64,000 bases of DNA from Leptospira kanakyensis (GTDB taxonomy: Bacteria; Spirochaetota; Leptospiria; Leptospirales; Leptospiraceae): positions 620,001 through 684,000 of the forward strand of contig NZ_RQFG01000005.1 of assembly GCF_004769235.1 (NCBI RefSeq). The letters run 5' to 3'. A program made the translations under genes and the position numbers. Shown one piece after another: positions 45,694 to 54,425 of the stretch (positions are counted from its first letter, which is position 1; each line of letters opens with the position of its first letter). A model generated the notes under the pieces. The model was not told the origin of the DNA. It made no database searches and saw only the letters and a list, made by a program, of their open reading frames with translations.

Positions 45694-47529
45694 TTACTCC
45701 ACAGTTACAGATTTCGCTAAGTTTCTCGGTTGGTCCACATTACATCCCCTAAGGATTGCTATGTGGTAGGACAAAAGTTGCAAAGGAATGACGGCAAGTA
45801 ATGGAACGAGTGCATCCGCAGTTTTTGGAATTTCAAAGGTATAATCTGCCATAGATTTAATGTCTGTATCCCCTTCTGTGACAATGGCGATGACCTTACC
45901 TTTCCTAGCTTTGACTTCCTGGATATTAGAAATTACTTTTTCATAAGAACCATCTTTTGTAGCGATGAAGACAACAGGCATATCTTCATCAATGAGAGCG
46001 ATCGGTCCGTGTTTCATTTCTGCTGCCGGATATCCTTCTGCATGGATATAAGAAATTTCTTTTAACTTCAGTGCTCCTTCGAGGGCTACAGGGAAGTTAA
46101 ACCCACGTCCCAAATAAAGGAAGTTAGATGCACGGTAATAGTTTTCAGCAATTTTTAAGATCTCTTCATCTTTTGTTAGAATTTTCGCTACCTTATCTGG
46201 GATGGAATCCAACTCGAGAAGGAGAGTTTGGTAATCAGACAAGGAGATAGATCCTTTTTTCAGCCCTAAATAGAGAGCCATCATTGTCAGAATGCTTACT
46301 TGAGAAGTAAATGCTTTTGTCGATGCCACACCAATCTCAGGGCCCGCATGAAGGTAAGCACCCGCATGAGAAGCACGGGCAATGGAAGAACCCACCACAT
46401 TACAAACTCCAAAGATGAGTGCACCTTTCGACTTAGCAAGTTCAATGGCAGCAAGTGTATCCGCAGTTTCGCCTGATTGAGAGACAGCAATGATGACATC
46501 TCTTTCTGTCACGATGGGATTACGATAACGGAACTCAGATGCATATTCTACTTCTGTAGGAATCCGAGCCAGGTCTTCAAATAAATACTCACCGATAAGC
46601 CCGGCATGCCAAGAAGTTCCACAACCCACAAGGATCAAACGATCCGCATTTAAAAAACGGTTTAAGTATTGGTCTATCCCACTAAGAAACAAATGGTGTT
46701 CCCGAGAAACAAGACGTCCTCGCATGGCATCACGCACAGACTTAGGTTGTTCAAAAATTTCTTTCAACATAAAGTGTGGGTATCCACCCTTTTCTATGTC
46801 TTCTAGGTCCAATTCTAATTTTTGAATGAATGGAGTTTTGGTGACGTTTTCTAAATTTTTAACAACTAAATCTCCATCTTTAATGATGGCCATTTCTTGG
46901 TCATTGAGATAGGTTACATTGTTCGTATATTCAATGATAGGTGTGGCATCAGAGGCAACAAAGTATTCGCCTTCACCAATTCCAATCACAAGGGGGGAAC
47001 CTTTTCTTGCAGCAATCATCATCCTTTCATTTTCTTTCGACAAGATAACAATGGCATAAGCTCCCACCACTTCATTCAAAGCCAAACGAACTGCTTCTTC
47101 AATCGAACAATTGTTTTGTTTTTTGATTTCTTCAATTAAATGGATGAGAACTTCAGAATCTGTATCTGATTTAAAACTATGTCCGTTCCCCTCTAATTCT
47201 TTTTTGATGGATGCATAGTTTTCAATGATCCCGTTATGAATGATTGCCAATTTTCCATCAGAACTTGTATGTGGGTGGGCGTTACGATCATTGGGTTCTC
47301 CATGAGTGGCCCAACGAGTGTGACCGATTCCAAGCGTAGCCACTAGTTTGCGATTACCAATTTCATTTTCTAAATCGGCAACTTTCCCTTTCTTTTTAAC
47401 AATATCAAGTCCACCGTTTAACAACGCAACACCGGCGCTATCGTATCCACGGTATTCAAGACGTTTTAAACCTTTAATGATGAGAGGGAGCGCCTCTCTT
47501 TTTCCTAAATAACCTACGATTCCACACAT
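45694..47529 (-). CDS. glmS: Glutamine-fructose-6-phosphate aminotransferase (isomerizing)
   Basis: Makes glucosamine-6-phosphate from fructose-6-phosphate and glutamine. The 611-aa protein begins MCGIVGYLG, giving the N-terminal Cys nucleophile of the glutaminase domain. HTRWATHGEPNDRNAHPH is the glutamine-binding block. Two SIS domains follow (CGTSWHAGL; SQSGETADT), and the C-terminus AKSVTVE is diagnostic. It overlaps glmM by 16 nt. No glmS-ribozyme-like leader fits, since the gene is internal to an operon. Confidence 0.98.
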   Translation of the reverse strand: MCGIVGYLGKREALPLIIKGLKRLEYRGYDSAGVALLNGGLDIVKKKGKVADLENEIGNRKLVATLGIGHTRWATHGEPNDRNAHPHTSSDGKLAIIHNGIIENYASIKKELEGNGHSFKSDTDSEVLIHLIEEIKKQNNCSIEEAVRLALNEVVGAYAIVILSKENERMMIAARKGSPLVIGIGEGEYFVASDATPIIEYTNNVTYLNDQEMAIIKDGDLVVKNLENVTKTPFIQKLELDLEDIEKGGYPHFMLKEIFEQPKSVRDAMRGRLVSREHHLFLSGIDQYLNRFLNADRLILVGCGTSWHAGLIGEYLFEDLARIPTEVEYASEFRYRNPIVTERDVIIAVSQSGETADTLAAIELAKSKGALIFGVCNVVGSSIARASHAGAYLHAGPEIGVASTKAFTSQVSILTMMALYLGLKKGSISLSDYQTLLLELDSIPDKVAKILTKDEEILKIAENYYRASNFLYLGRGFNFPVALEGALKLKEISYIHAEGYPAAEMKHGPIALIDEDMPVVFIATKDGSYEKVISNIQEVKARKGKVIAIVTEGDTDIKSMADYTFEIPKTADALVPLLAVIPLQLLSYHIAILRGCNVDQPRNLAKSVTVE

Positions 47530-48890
47530 TGTTTTACCCTCTTTAAGGTAGTTTCCAAATCAGATTTGGATTTAGTTTCAGTAATGACACGAAAGATTGG
47601 CTCTGTATTGGAAGGGCGTATGTGGATCCAAGAATCTGATACATACATCCAAAGTCCGTCTTTCTCGGAAATGACTTTCGGAGAAAACTCAGACTTAAAT
47701 TTTTCATAAAGACTTTCTAAAGACATTCCCGTTGCCAAAGGGAAAGATTGTTTGTCCATATAAAGGGAAGGTAATTCGTCAAGAAGGGCATCAGCGGATT
47801 TACCAGTTTCTGCCATCAGGTTTAAGATATGGGCAATGCCGGACAAAGTGTCCCTTCCAAATGATGGGATGGTTGGATCAATCACTCCCCCATTCCCCTC
47901 TCCACCAAACACCGCTTTGGTTTTTAGCATTTCTTCTACGACGTTCGCTTCACCCACTTTACTACGAATGACTTCAGCACCAAATCGTGATCCCACTTCT
48001 TCGTTTAAAAAGGAAGTTGATAAGTTGACAACAACCTTTGCTTTTTTCTTAGCCGTAGATAAAACATTCATAAGTGCCAAAGGCAAAGTGTATTCTTCCG
48101 ATACAGCTCCTCGTTTAGGAGAAAACAAAACAAGTCTATCGGCATCAGGATCCAAAGCAAAACCAATGTCTGCTTTTGATTTTTTGAAATATGGTTCCAC
48201 TGATTTTAAAGCAGCGGCCGTAGGTTCCGGAGGTCTTGGAAACGTTCCATCGGGATTGCAGTTATGAGCCACAACTTTACAACCTAACATTTGTAAAAAT
48301 TTTGGAACTACATAGGAACCGGCACCACCGACGGCATCTACAAATACGGTAAACTTTTTCTTTTTGATTTTTGCAACGTTTACACGTTTCAAAACAGAAG
48401 ACAAATGAAGATCAATATAATCCTCACCAGAATCAATATAACCTTTCGGAGAAATTTGTTCTTTGGGATAAGATCCGTTTTGAATGATGGAAAGAAGTTT
48501 TTTATTTTCCTCTGCCGAGAAGAAAAAACCTTTTTTAGAAATGAATTTAAATGCGTTCCAATCCATGGGATTGTGAGAGGCGGAGATCATGATTCCACCA
48601 TTGGCTTTGGAAAGATTCACAACAGCTTTGGTTGTTGGGGTAGGAACAAGTCCTAAGGTTAAAACAGAATTTCCGGAAGCTAACAAAGCTGAGGTGAGAA
48701 GTGATTCCATATAAGGGCCACTGGGTCTTGAGTCCCGCCCAATCACTGCTGACCCACCATTCATCATAGAAGCAAAGGATTTTGAAAATGCCAATGCTTC
48801 ATCCAGGCCAAACCCCTGTCCTATTTTTCCCCGAACACCGGAGATAGAAATCATTAGGGAGGACAGATCATACTCTTTAGTAAATCGCAT
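47514..48890 (-). CDS. glmM: Phosphoglucosamine mutase-type phosphohexomutase
   Basis: A 458-aa alpha-D-phosphohexomutase. The phosphoserine loop is ISASHNPMDWN, the metal loop DPDADRLV, the sugar loop GGEGNGGVIDP and the phosphate-binding end RPSNTEPIFRV. Its place directly before glmS and the GLMU-family gene supports glucosamine-6-P to glucosamine-1-P conversion; without that context phosphomannomutase would be possible. A second ATG 36 nt downstream is a less likely start. It is preceded by tRNA-Val. Confidence 0.9.
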   Translation of the reverse strand: MRFTKEYDLSSLMISISGVRGKIGQGFGLDEALAFSKSFASMMNGGSAVIGRDSRPSGPYMESLLTSALLASGNSVLTLGLVPTPTTKAVVNLSKANGGIMISASHNPMDWNAFKFISKKGFFFSAEENKKLLSIIQNGSYPKEQISPKGYIDSGEDYIDLHLSSVLKRVNVAKIKKKKFTVFVDAVGGAGSYVVPKFLQMLGCKVVAHNCNPDGTFPRPPEPTAAALKSVEPYFKKSKADIGFALDPDADRLVLFSPKRGAVSEEYTLPLALMNVLSTAKKKAKVVVNLSTSFLNEEVGSRFGAEVIRSKVGEANVVEEMLKTKAVFGGEGNGGVIDPTIPSFGRDTLSGIAHILNLMAETGKSADALLDELPSLYMDKQSFPLATGMSLESLYEKFKSEFSPKVISEKDGLWMYVSDSWIHIRPSNTEPIFRVITETKSKSDLETTLKRVKQCVES

Positions 48891-48995
48891 ACAATACTAT
48901 CAAAGCTGGTGGATTCACACTGCAAGTCTATCTTTTTGCTTTTTGGAATGTGTCAGAGGAGTGGAATAAACGTGAAGATAAAAAGAAAAACGGTT

Positions 48996-49068
48996 TGGGC
49001 GATGACAGGATTGAACTGCCGACCCGCTGCTTGTAAGGCAGCTGCTCTCCCAGCTGAGCTAATCGCCC
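48996..49068 (-). tRNA. tRNA-Val (anticodon TAC)
   Basis: A 73-nt cloverleaf on the minus strand. The acceptor stem GGGCGAT/ATCGCCC has discriminator A; the D-arm is AGCTCAGCTGGGAGAGC. The anticodon stem GCTGC/GCAGC encloses CTTACAA (anticodon TAC), and the T-arm GGCAG-TTCAATC-CTGTC has one G-U pair. CCA is not encoded. A T-rich run follows the 3' end. Confidence 0.97.
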
Positions 49069-49122
49069 GTTAATATGACCAGTGAACCTGAGTGAAGTTT
49101 TTTGTAAATCAGATTTAGAAAT

Positions 49123-49145
49123 AAAAAAGGCCACCATTGGTGGCC
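49123..49145 (-). terminator. Rho-independent terminator after rpsT
   Basis: A 7-bp GC-rich stem GGCCACC/GGTGGCC with a 3-nt loop is followed on the minus strand by TTTTTTAT, 27 nt beyond the rpsT stop. Confidence 0.9.
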
Positions 49146-49171
49146 TCATTCCTTCTAGCTAAAAGCAAATG

Positions 49172-49447
49172 TTAGGCGGCTTTTGTCTCGATGGAGTTGA
49201 TTCGAAGTGCCATACGTGATTTTTTACGATCCGCATTTTTCTTATGAATTAATTTCGTTTTTGCTGCTCTGTCCAACTTGGAAGCAAGTTTAGAGAATAC
49301 GGCAAGTGCTTCTGTTTTCTCTCCAGCTTTGATTGCTTTGAGAAGGAGGCGAGCGTAAGTACGTAGTTCAGTGCGATCTTCACCATTTCGCTCTTTTCTA
49401 CGAGCGGTTCTACGAATGTCTTTTTTAGATGATTTTAAATTAGCCAA
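49172..49447 (-). CDS. rpsT: 30S ribosomal protein S20
   Basis: A 91-aa basic helical protein beginning MANLKSSKKDIRRTARRKERN, typical of S20, which binds 16S rRNA early in 30S assembly. The start codon is TTG at 49447 with AGGGG 7 nt upstream; there is no in-frame ATG that keeps the conserved start. E. coli rpsT also starts with UUG, and there it is autoregulated in translation. Monocistronic, with its own terminator. The divergent gene begins at 49568. Confidence 0.97.
   Translation of the reverse strand: MANLKSSKKDIRRTARRKERNGEDRTELRTYARLLLKAIKAGEKTEALAVFSKLASKLDRAAKTKLIHKKNADRKKSRMALRINSIETKAA
49343..49447 (-). promoter_or_regulatory. TTG translation start region of rpsT
   Basis: The TTG codon at 49445-49447 and its strong AGGGG site set the start of S20. 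Weak-start initiation at rpsT is a known point of feedback control in E. coli; the same arrangement here suggests, but does not prove, similar control. Confidence 0.4.
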
Positions 49448-49567
49448 GGAATGTCCCCTACGAGGAATTTTTACTTATCTTTTGAGTACCACTCTGCCGG
49501 TCAAGGCGAAAGAGAAAAAAATGGAACCAAAGTGGGCCTTCCCAACCTCCTCCCATAGGAGAAAACC

Positions 49568-49852
49568 ATGTTCCCCATTCTGCTCTGGATCGATTCCGAA
49601 CTCTATGAGATCCTAAAACAAAAACACTTGGATTTGGCCCTTGTCGTAAAAATGGCTATTTTATCCCTGAAAATAGAGGGAATGGAGCCGGGAACCTTTG
49701 AGAAACGCGAATCAGGCCATTACGAACGTATGGAACTCAGTCGATACGATTTTTTTACCTTAACTTTGATTTCTCGGGAGAAGGAAGTTGACCCGAACGT
49801 ATTACTCTCGTATGCTTTCACAGAAGCTTTGTTGGAAATTTTACGACTGTGA
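49568..49852 (+). CDS. Small protein of unknown function
   Basis: A 94-aa product, MFPILLWIDSELYEILKQKH at the start, predicted helical without a signal peptide or motif. The ATG at 49568 follows a good AGGAG site. The next gene starts with GTG overlapping the stop (GTGA), so the first three genes here are translationally coupled, which supports it as real. No family recognised. Confidence 0.65.
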   Translation: MFPILLWIDSELYEILKQKHLDLALVVKMAILSLKIEGMEPGTFEKRESGHYERMELSRYDFFTLTLISREKEVDPNVLLSYAFTEALLEILRL

Positions 49853-50997
49853 CTCCTGAAAAATCAAAATACCATTACATAAAAATTGATTCCATTTCAG
49901 AAATTGATCCTATTAAGTTATCAATTTCCCAAATCCAACAAAGGTATATCGACAAAGATAACAACCGTTACGCGCTTCGATTTAATAAAGAAACACGTAG
50001 AATTGAGATTTTAAAACTCATTGGAAATCATTTTGAAGTGGTTCCGCAGTCTCCACCTTCACACTCTGTGGATATACCTAAACCTTCTGCAAATCCTCAG
50101 CCAAATCCGACCACTCCTCCCCCTTTAACTCAAATCTCTGAAGGTTTAAAATCAAATCCCATATTAGGGAAGTTAGTGGGAGCCCAACCACAGGCACAAT
50201 CAAATCCGATAGAAAAACCTATAGAAACTCAAAAAGAAAAGCTTGGTTCCGTTCCAACAAACCCAGAAGAAAACCTGATGCAGGAAGATGTGGATTTGGA
50301 TATCTTTGATGGAGAAACACCACCACCCCTTCCCACAACGGAGCCGTTTTCTCATGATGGCCTTCTGAACACCCCGGATTTACCAAAAGGGGAAGAAACA
50401 GAAGGACCCACAAATACAGAACCTAACCTACAAGTGGAAGATGACGGCGACAAAACGGCTTTTCAAAGTATAGAAGACTTTATCAAATTATTATCCACTT
50501 ATAGGGAACGAGTCACAGCCATCATTCGCAACTTACAATCATCAAGAATTTTTGAACTCACCGGTGACCCTTCCGAAAACAAAAATATTGTTGGGAACTT
50601 TGCTCGTGAAATGGAATCACAAGTATTTGAAGCCCTTGATAAAATGATCGATCTTCACAAGGAAATGACATCTTATCCTCGTCCTATTACGTATTATATC
50701 TCAAAAGCACCCGCAGAAAAAAGGGAAGAAATGAAATTTATTGAATCGGATAAAGAAAAATTAAACAGACTCCATCTGTTTGAAATGCAAAGACATTCCG
50801 ATACTATAGTTAAAGATTTCAAAAAACTTAGTTTGCAATTGTTGAATATTTTAAACCTAAAGAATGAAATTCAGGTCAAACAATTACAATATGCAAATCA
50901 GTTGATGTATGTTGATGCAAAAAATGCATCCCTATATTTTGCACAAGATTTGGATAAAACCATACTTGATATTGAGAACTGGAAACAATCGAAATGA
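49849..50997 (+). CDS. Protein of unknown function with proline-rich linker and helical C-terminal domain
   Basis: A 382-aa protein without signal peptide. A folded N-terminal part (about 1-65) has a possible DUF-like start HYIKIDSISEIDPIKLSISQ. A low-complexity linker rich in Pro, Asn, Gln and Thr spans about 66-195. A helical C-terminal domain (about 200-382) contains FIKLLSTYRERVTAIIRNLQ and a long coiled coil. It starts with GTG overlapping the previous stop and ends overlapping the next start (ATGA). A scaffold or adaptor is plausible; function unknown. Confidence 0.7.
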   Translation: MTPEKSKYHYIKIDSISEIDPIKLSISQIQQRYIDKDNNRYALRFNKETRRIEILKLIGNHFEVVPQSPPSHSVDIPKPSANPQPNPTTPPPLTQISEGLKSNPILGKLVGAQPQAQSNPIEKPIETQKEKLGSVPTNPEENLMQEDVDLDIFDGETPPPLPTTEPFSHDGLLNTPDLPKGEETEGPTNTEPNLQVEDDGDKTAFQSIEDFIKLLSTYRERVTAIIRNLQSSRIFELTGDPSENKNIVGNFAREMESQVFEALDKMIDLHKEMTSYPRPITYYISKAPAEKREEMKFIESDKEKLNRLHLFEMQRHSDTIVKDFKKLSLQLLNILNLKNEIQVKQLQYANQLMYVDAKNASLYFAQDLDKTILDIENWKQSK

Positions 50998-51788
50998 AAG
51001 AACTGTCGGAAGCAGAAACAAAAGCAATATTAGAAAAAATCAGATCAGAATACAAAGAACACGGAAAACTAAATCCTAAGGCATTTGACCAAACAGGATT
51101 CGAACAAAGATATTTACAAGTACTCAAACTCCGTGGCAATATCACAAAGTTTCTCACAGAAGAAGTGACTTTCCTCGAACAATTAAAATCCAAATTCCAA
51201 GAACTTGCGGCCAAAAAAGAAGCTGCCAAAGCACAAACTTTAAATCGGATCATGGATGAATCCATTGAGAAGTTAGCTAATTATAAGAAGGTGGATTTCC
51301 ATCCACTTGCAAAAGTTGAAACACGATACTTTTACGGCGCAATGTTAGACTTTACAGAAATAGAACTTCCGGTTCTAATTTATATCTTCAAAGGAACTCC
51401 AGAATATTCTTTTTTACAAGATGCTGTTTTACAAGTGGAACGAATTGGAATGACAAGACGTGGACTTCCTTCTATGAAAATGCAAGAGTTCATCAAAACA
51501 TTACTTGATGCGAATGGAAACAATATCGTCATCGAAAAAGCTTCCCAAAATCTTTTGAAAGATGGATGTATTGCCCTTAAAAATATCACAGTTTCCGTTT
51601 TAGATTTGGTCAGTAAAAACAGAATCAATCCAGATATGATTGTGCAGGTAAACGATAAGGATTATCCCAACGCTTTTAATGCCTTTAATGGCAAAAAATT
51701 CGGTGAAAGTCTGACTTTGATTACTGAACGTTGCAAACAAATCATACAAGATTTTCGAATGAATGCGTTGATGAATATGGAAGGATAA
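50994..51788 (+). CDS. Protein of unknown function, coiled-coil N-terminus
   Basis: A 264-aa cytoplasmic-type protein. Residues 1-90 are charged helix with heptad character (LEQLKSKFQELAAKKEAAKA). The remainder is mixed alpha/beta (HPLAKVETRYFYGAMLDFTE, FIKTLLDANGNNIVIEKASQ). No catalytic motif stands out. It is coupled by a 4-nt overlap to the preceding gene, and the thiolase-like gene begins 15 nt after its stop. Likely works with the two genes upstream. Confidence 0.7.
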   Translation: MKELSEAETKAILEKIRSEYKEHGKLNPKAFDQTGFEQRYLQVLKLRGNITKFLTEEVTFLEQLKSKFQELAAKKEAAKAQTLNRIMDESIEKLANYKKVDFHPLAKVETRYFYGAMLDFTEIELPVLIYIFKGTPEYSFLQDAVLQVERIGMTRRGLPSMKMQEFIKTLLDANGNNIVIEKASQNLLKDGCIALKNITVSVLDLVSKNRINPDMIVQVNDKDYPNAFNAFNGKKFGESLTLITERCKQIIQDFRMNALMNMEG

Positions 51789-51803
51789 TTCTAATGTGCC
51801 ATC

Positions 51804-53333
51804 ATGAACCCAATTCTACTCGGTGTCGCTGACACCATCGAATCTGAATTTGATTCGGAAGTTTATAAAAATCTCTCTCCTCTAGAAAAATACCATTCCA
51901 TACTTTTCCGTTCCGTAGACAAACTCTTTGGTTTTTTGGGAACGGATCGTTCCAAAATTGCACCATACTTAACTGATTTTGTTTCTATCGAAGCCCAGTC
52001 CCTAGGCCGAGAAGGTTATGGATTTACGGTCAAAGATTCCAATGATTTAGGTTTTGGTGGTCTTGCTTGCCACACTGTGGATTTGGGTGGGGCAAGTGTT
52101 GGTGGGGCCATTGCAGAAGCGCATACCATAGTCAAAGCCAATCCTTATGCAGTCGTACTTGTTGCGGCCGCTGATGTTCCGAAATCAGTATTCAAACAAG
52201 TATCCGACTTAAAAAGACTCACTGCCACGGTTTGCCACAAAGATTGGGAAATGCCTTATGGGGCAACTCTCATTGGCCTCTATTCTTTGTTATGTGAACG
52301 GATGATGTTTGATACTGGAGTGACCAACGAAGATTTAGAAGAAATCACAAAACATTTTCGAAAGTTGGCTGAAGATAACCCACGTGCTTTCCAATACCAA
52401 AAACCTATCAATGAAAAACAATTAAAGAAACCACTTTCTGGTGTGTATAGCACACCGATGATAGCGATTGTTACCGATCATGGATTTGCAACTCTTATCA
52501 CTTCCGAATTCATGAAACAAAAGTTAATCGATAACAAAGTCATAAAAAAAGAATCTGGGCATGTTTATTTAGTAGGTTCAGGACAAAGTGCCCATGCGGA
52601 ATACTTCATTCAAAAGAAAGACTTAAAAAGTCCTGCTGCTCTTGCTTGCGAAAGAGCCGTGGCCTCTTCTGGCCTCAAACGATCCGATATAGAATATGCA
52701 TGGATTTATGATTGTTTTACGGGAATGATCATCCATGAAGCAGGATTGTATTTTGGAGTTCCTCCAAAAGATACAGCCACATCGTTACGCAAAGGTAAAA
52801 TCTCCAATGGAACGAAAGAGATTCCTATCAATTTAGGTGGGGGAATATTGAATTACCAAGCCGCCATGGCTCTTTCTGGTGCCACAGGCCTTGTGGACAT
52901 TGTTAGCCAATATGGTCTTGCGGTAGACCCCATTCCAGAAAGATTGAATGCACCACCTAATGTCAGTTTACTGGGAGGAAACGGTGGAATCGATAGTATC
53001 AACACTGTAGTTCTTTTTGCCAAAGACAAACCAGAATCTCTGACCAGAGAACCTATGAACTTAAATCCACTAGAAGTCAATGTTCCAAGGCCTAAAGAGG
53101 GAGAACAGGCCACCATCCTTACGGCAAGCACCATCTATTTCAATCCAGGTGGAGAAAAAAAACCTCCCTACCTGATTGTCTGTTCTAGAAAAGAAAATGG
53201 AGAAATGGTTCTCACGAATCTTTATAGGAAGGATGGATCAGAGATTGTATCAAAAGAAGGGTTGGATCTTGGAAAATCAAAAATAGAGTTCCAAGAGAGG
53301 GATGGGAAAATCCAAGGGATTCTTTTGGACTAA
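51804..53333 (+). CDS. Thiolase-fold protein with C-terminal OB-like domain, catalytic residues missing
   Basis: A 509-aa protein with a SCP2/thiolase-like fold. Family landmarks survive: VVLVAAADV (usual vLvgG strand), IYDCFTG (normally HDCFT; His is Tyr302) and NLGGGILNYQAAMALSGATG, in place of the GGxxxxGHPxGATG block. The nucleophilic Cys of CASG corresponds to Gly96 in VDLGGAS, the GHP His is lost, and the closing CxG reads LLGGNGG. Residues about 430-509 look like a small beta OB/DUF35-type domain. So a claisen-type thiolase reaction is unlikely. A substrate-carrier or structural role is possible. A terminator follows. Confidence 0.78.
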   Translation: MNPILLGVADTIESEFDSEVYKNLSPLEKYHSILFRSVDKLFGFLGTDRSKIAPYLTDFVSIEAQSLGREGYGFTVKDSNDLGFGGLACHTVDLGGASVGGAIAEAHTIVKANPYAVVLVAAADVPKSVFKQVSDLKRLTATVCHKDWEMPYGATLIGLYSLLCERMMFDTGVTNEDLEEITKHFRKLAEDNPRAFQYQKPINEKQLKKPLSGVYSTPMIAIVTDHGFATLITSEFMKQKLIDNKVIKKESGHVYLVGSGQSAHAEYFIQKKDLKSPAALACERAVASSGLKRSDIEYAWIYDCFTGMIIHEAGLYFGVPPKDTATSLRKGKISNGTKEIPINLGGGILNYQAAMALSGATGLVDIVSQYGLAVDPIPERLNAPPNVSLLGGNGGIDSINTVVLFAKDKPESLTREPMNLNPLEVNVPRPKEGEQATILTASTIYFNPGGEKKPPYLIVCSRKENGEMVLTNLYRKDGSEIVSKEGLDLGKSKIEFQERDGKIQGILLD

Positions 53334-53342
53334 TCCTGATGC

Positions 53343-53373
53343 GAAAGGCCAAGGATATAAATCTTTGGCCTTT
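53343..53373. terminator. Bidirectional terminator between the thiolase-like gene and pheS
   Basis: GAAAGGCCAAGGAT and ATCTTTGGCCTTTC form a long stem with a short AT loop, flanked by A- and T-rich ends on both strands. It lies between two convergent genes (stops at 53333 and 53400). Confidence 0.8.
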
Positions 53374-53399
53374 CCTGCCACCTATCGCCTAACTAAAAC

Positions 53400-54425
53400 T
53401 TAAAACTGTTTCAGAAATCTTAAATTCCCGGATTGGAAATACCGGATGTCATGAATTCCGTAACGCATCATCACAAGACGATCAAGGCCGAGACCAAAGG
53501 CAAACCCTGTCCATTTTTTAGAATCAAGTCCTGCCGCTTCCAATACATTGGGATGGACTAAACCACAAGGCAGTAACTCCAACCAACCGGAATGTTTACA
53601 CACACTGCAACCATCTCCACTACAAACCAAACAGTTGATATCAAGTTCAAAACCGGGTTCCACAAATGGAAAGTATCCGGGGCGGAGTCTGGTTTTGATT
53701 TCTTTTCGGAACACACGAGAAAGTAGTGTTTCCATCGTATAAATCAAATGAGCCACAGAAATGTTTTCGCCAACCACCATACCCTCTACTTGGTAAAAAG
53801 TATTTTCGTGGGAGGCATCCACCTCTTCATATCGAAACACACGACCTGGCGCAATGATCCGAAACGGCGGTTTTAATTTGCGAAGGGCACGCACCTGGAT
53901 GGCGGAAGTATGAGTTCTGAGTAAGTTTCCATCTGCCGTATAAAACGTATCTTGCATATCACGTGCCGGATGGTCTTCGGTAAAATTAAGGGCACCAAAA
54001 TTGTTTTCATCGGTTTCTACTTCGGGCCCATCCATCACGGAAAAACCCATGGAAGTAAAAATATCTTCGATTTCATATTGGATTTGAGAAATAGGATGGA
54101 GACTCCCTCTTTCTTTAGAAGCGACTGGACGCAAACTATCAAAGAATTCTTGGCCCAATTGGTTCTCATAAAAACTTTCTTTTAAGGAAGAACGTTTTGT
54201 TTCTACAAAACTTTCAAGCCGACTTTGTGCTTCGTTTGCTTGTTTCCCCACTGTTTTTTTCTCTTCTACGGAAAGGGAGGCTAGACCCTTTAAAACAGAA
54301 GTGAGTTTTCCTTTTTTACCAATGAATTGGTTTTTGAGAGAATCTAGATCTTGTTCGGATGTGGCAGAAGATAAAACAGATTCCGCCTCTTTGACTAAAA
54401 CTTCGATTTCTTGGGATAGGCTCAT
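53400..54425 (-). CDS. pheS: Phenylalanyl-tRNA synthetase alpha subunit
   Basis: Catalytic subunit that charges tRNA-Phe. The 341-aa protein has the N-terminal coiled coil, class II motif 2 ([22 protein letters not shown]), the common cysteine insert ([12 protein letters not shown]) and motif 3 [17 protein letters not shown]. pheT is not adjacent downstream, unlike in many bacteria; it must lie elsewhere. The start overlaps the mpl stop by 4 nt. Confidence 0.96.
   Translation of the reverse strand: MSLSQEIEVLVKEAESVLSSATSEQDLDSLKNQFIGKKGKLTSVLKGLASLSVEEKKTVGKQANEAQSRLESFVETKRSSLKESFYENQLGQEFFDSLRPVASKERGSLHPISQIQYEIEDIFTSMGFSVMDGPEVETDENNFGALNFTEDHPARDMQDTFYTADGNLLRTHTSAIQVRALRKLKPPFRIIAPGRVFRYEEVDASHENTFYQVEGMVVGENISVAHLIYTMETLLSRVFRKEIKTRLRPGYFPFVEPGFELDINCLVCSGDGCSVCKHSGWLELLPCGLVHPNVLEAAGLDSKKWTGFAFGLGLDRLVMMRYGIHDIRYFQSGNLRFLKQF

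Noticed and set aside
49474..49504. TTGACC plus GATAAG upstream of rpsT as a promoter
   Set aside because: The spacer would be 19 nt and the -10 matches at only four positions; too weak to report.
53580..53650. Cysteine cluster ([12 protein letters not shown]) in PheS as an unusual zinc insert
   Set aside because: This insert is common in bacterial PheS proteins, so it is not unusual.
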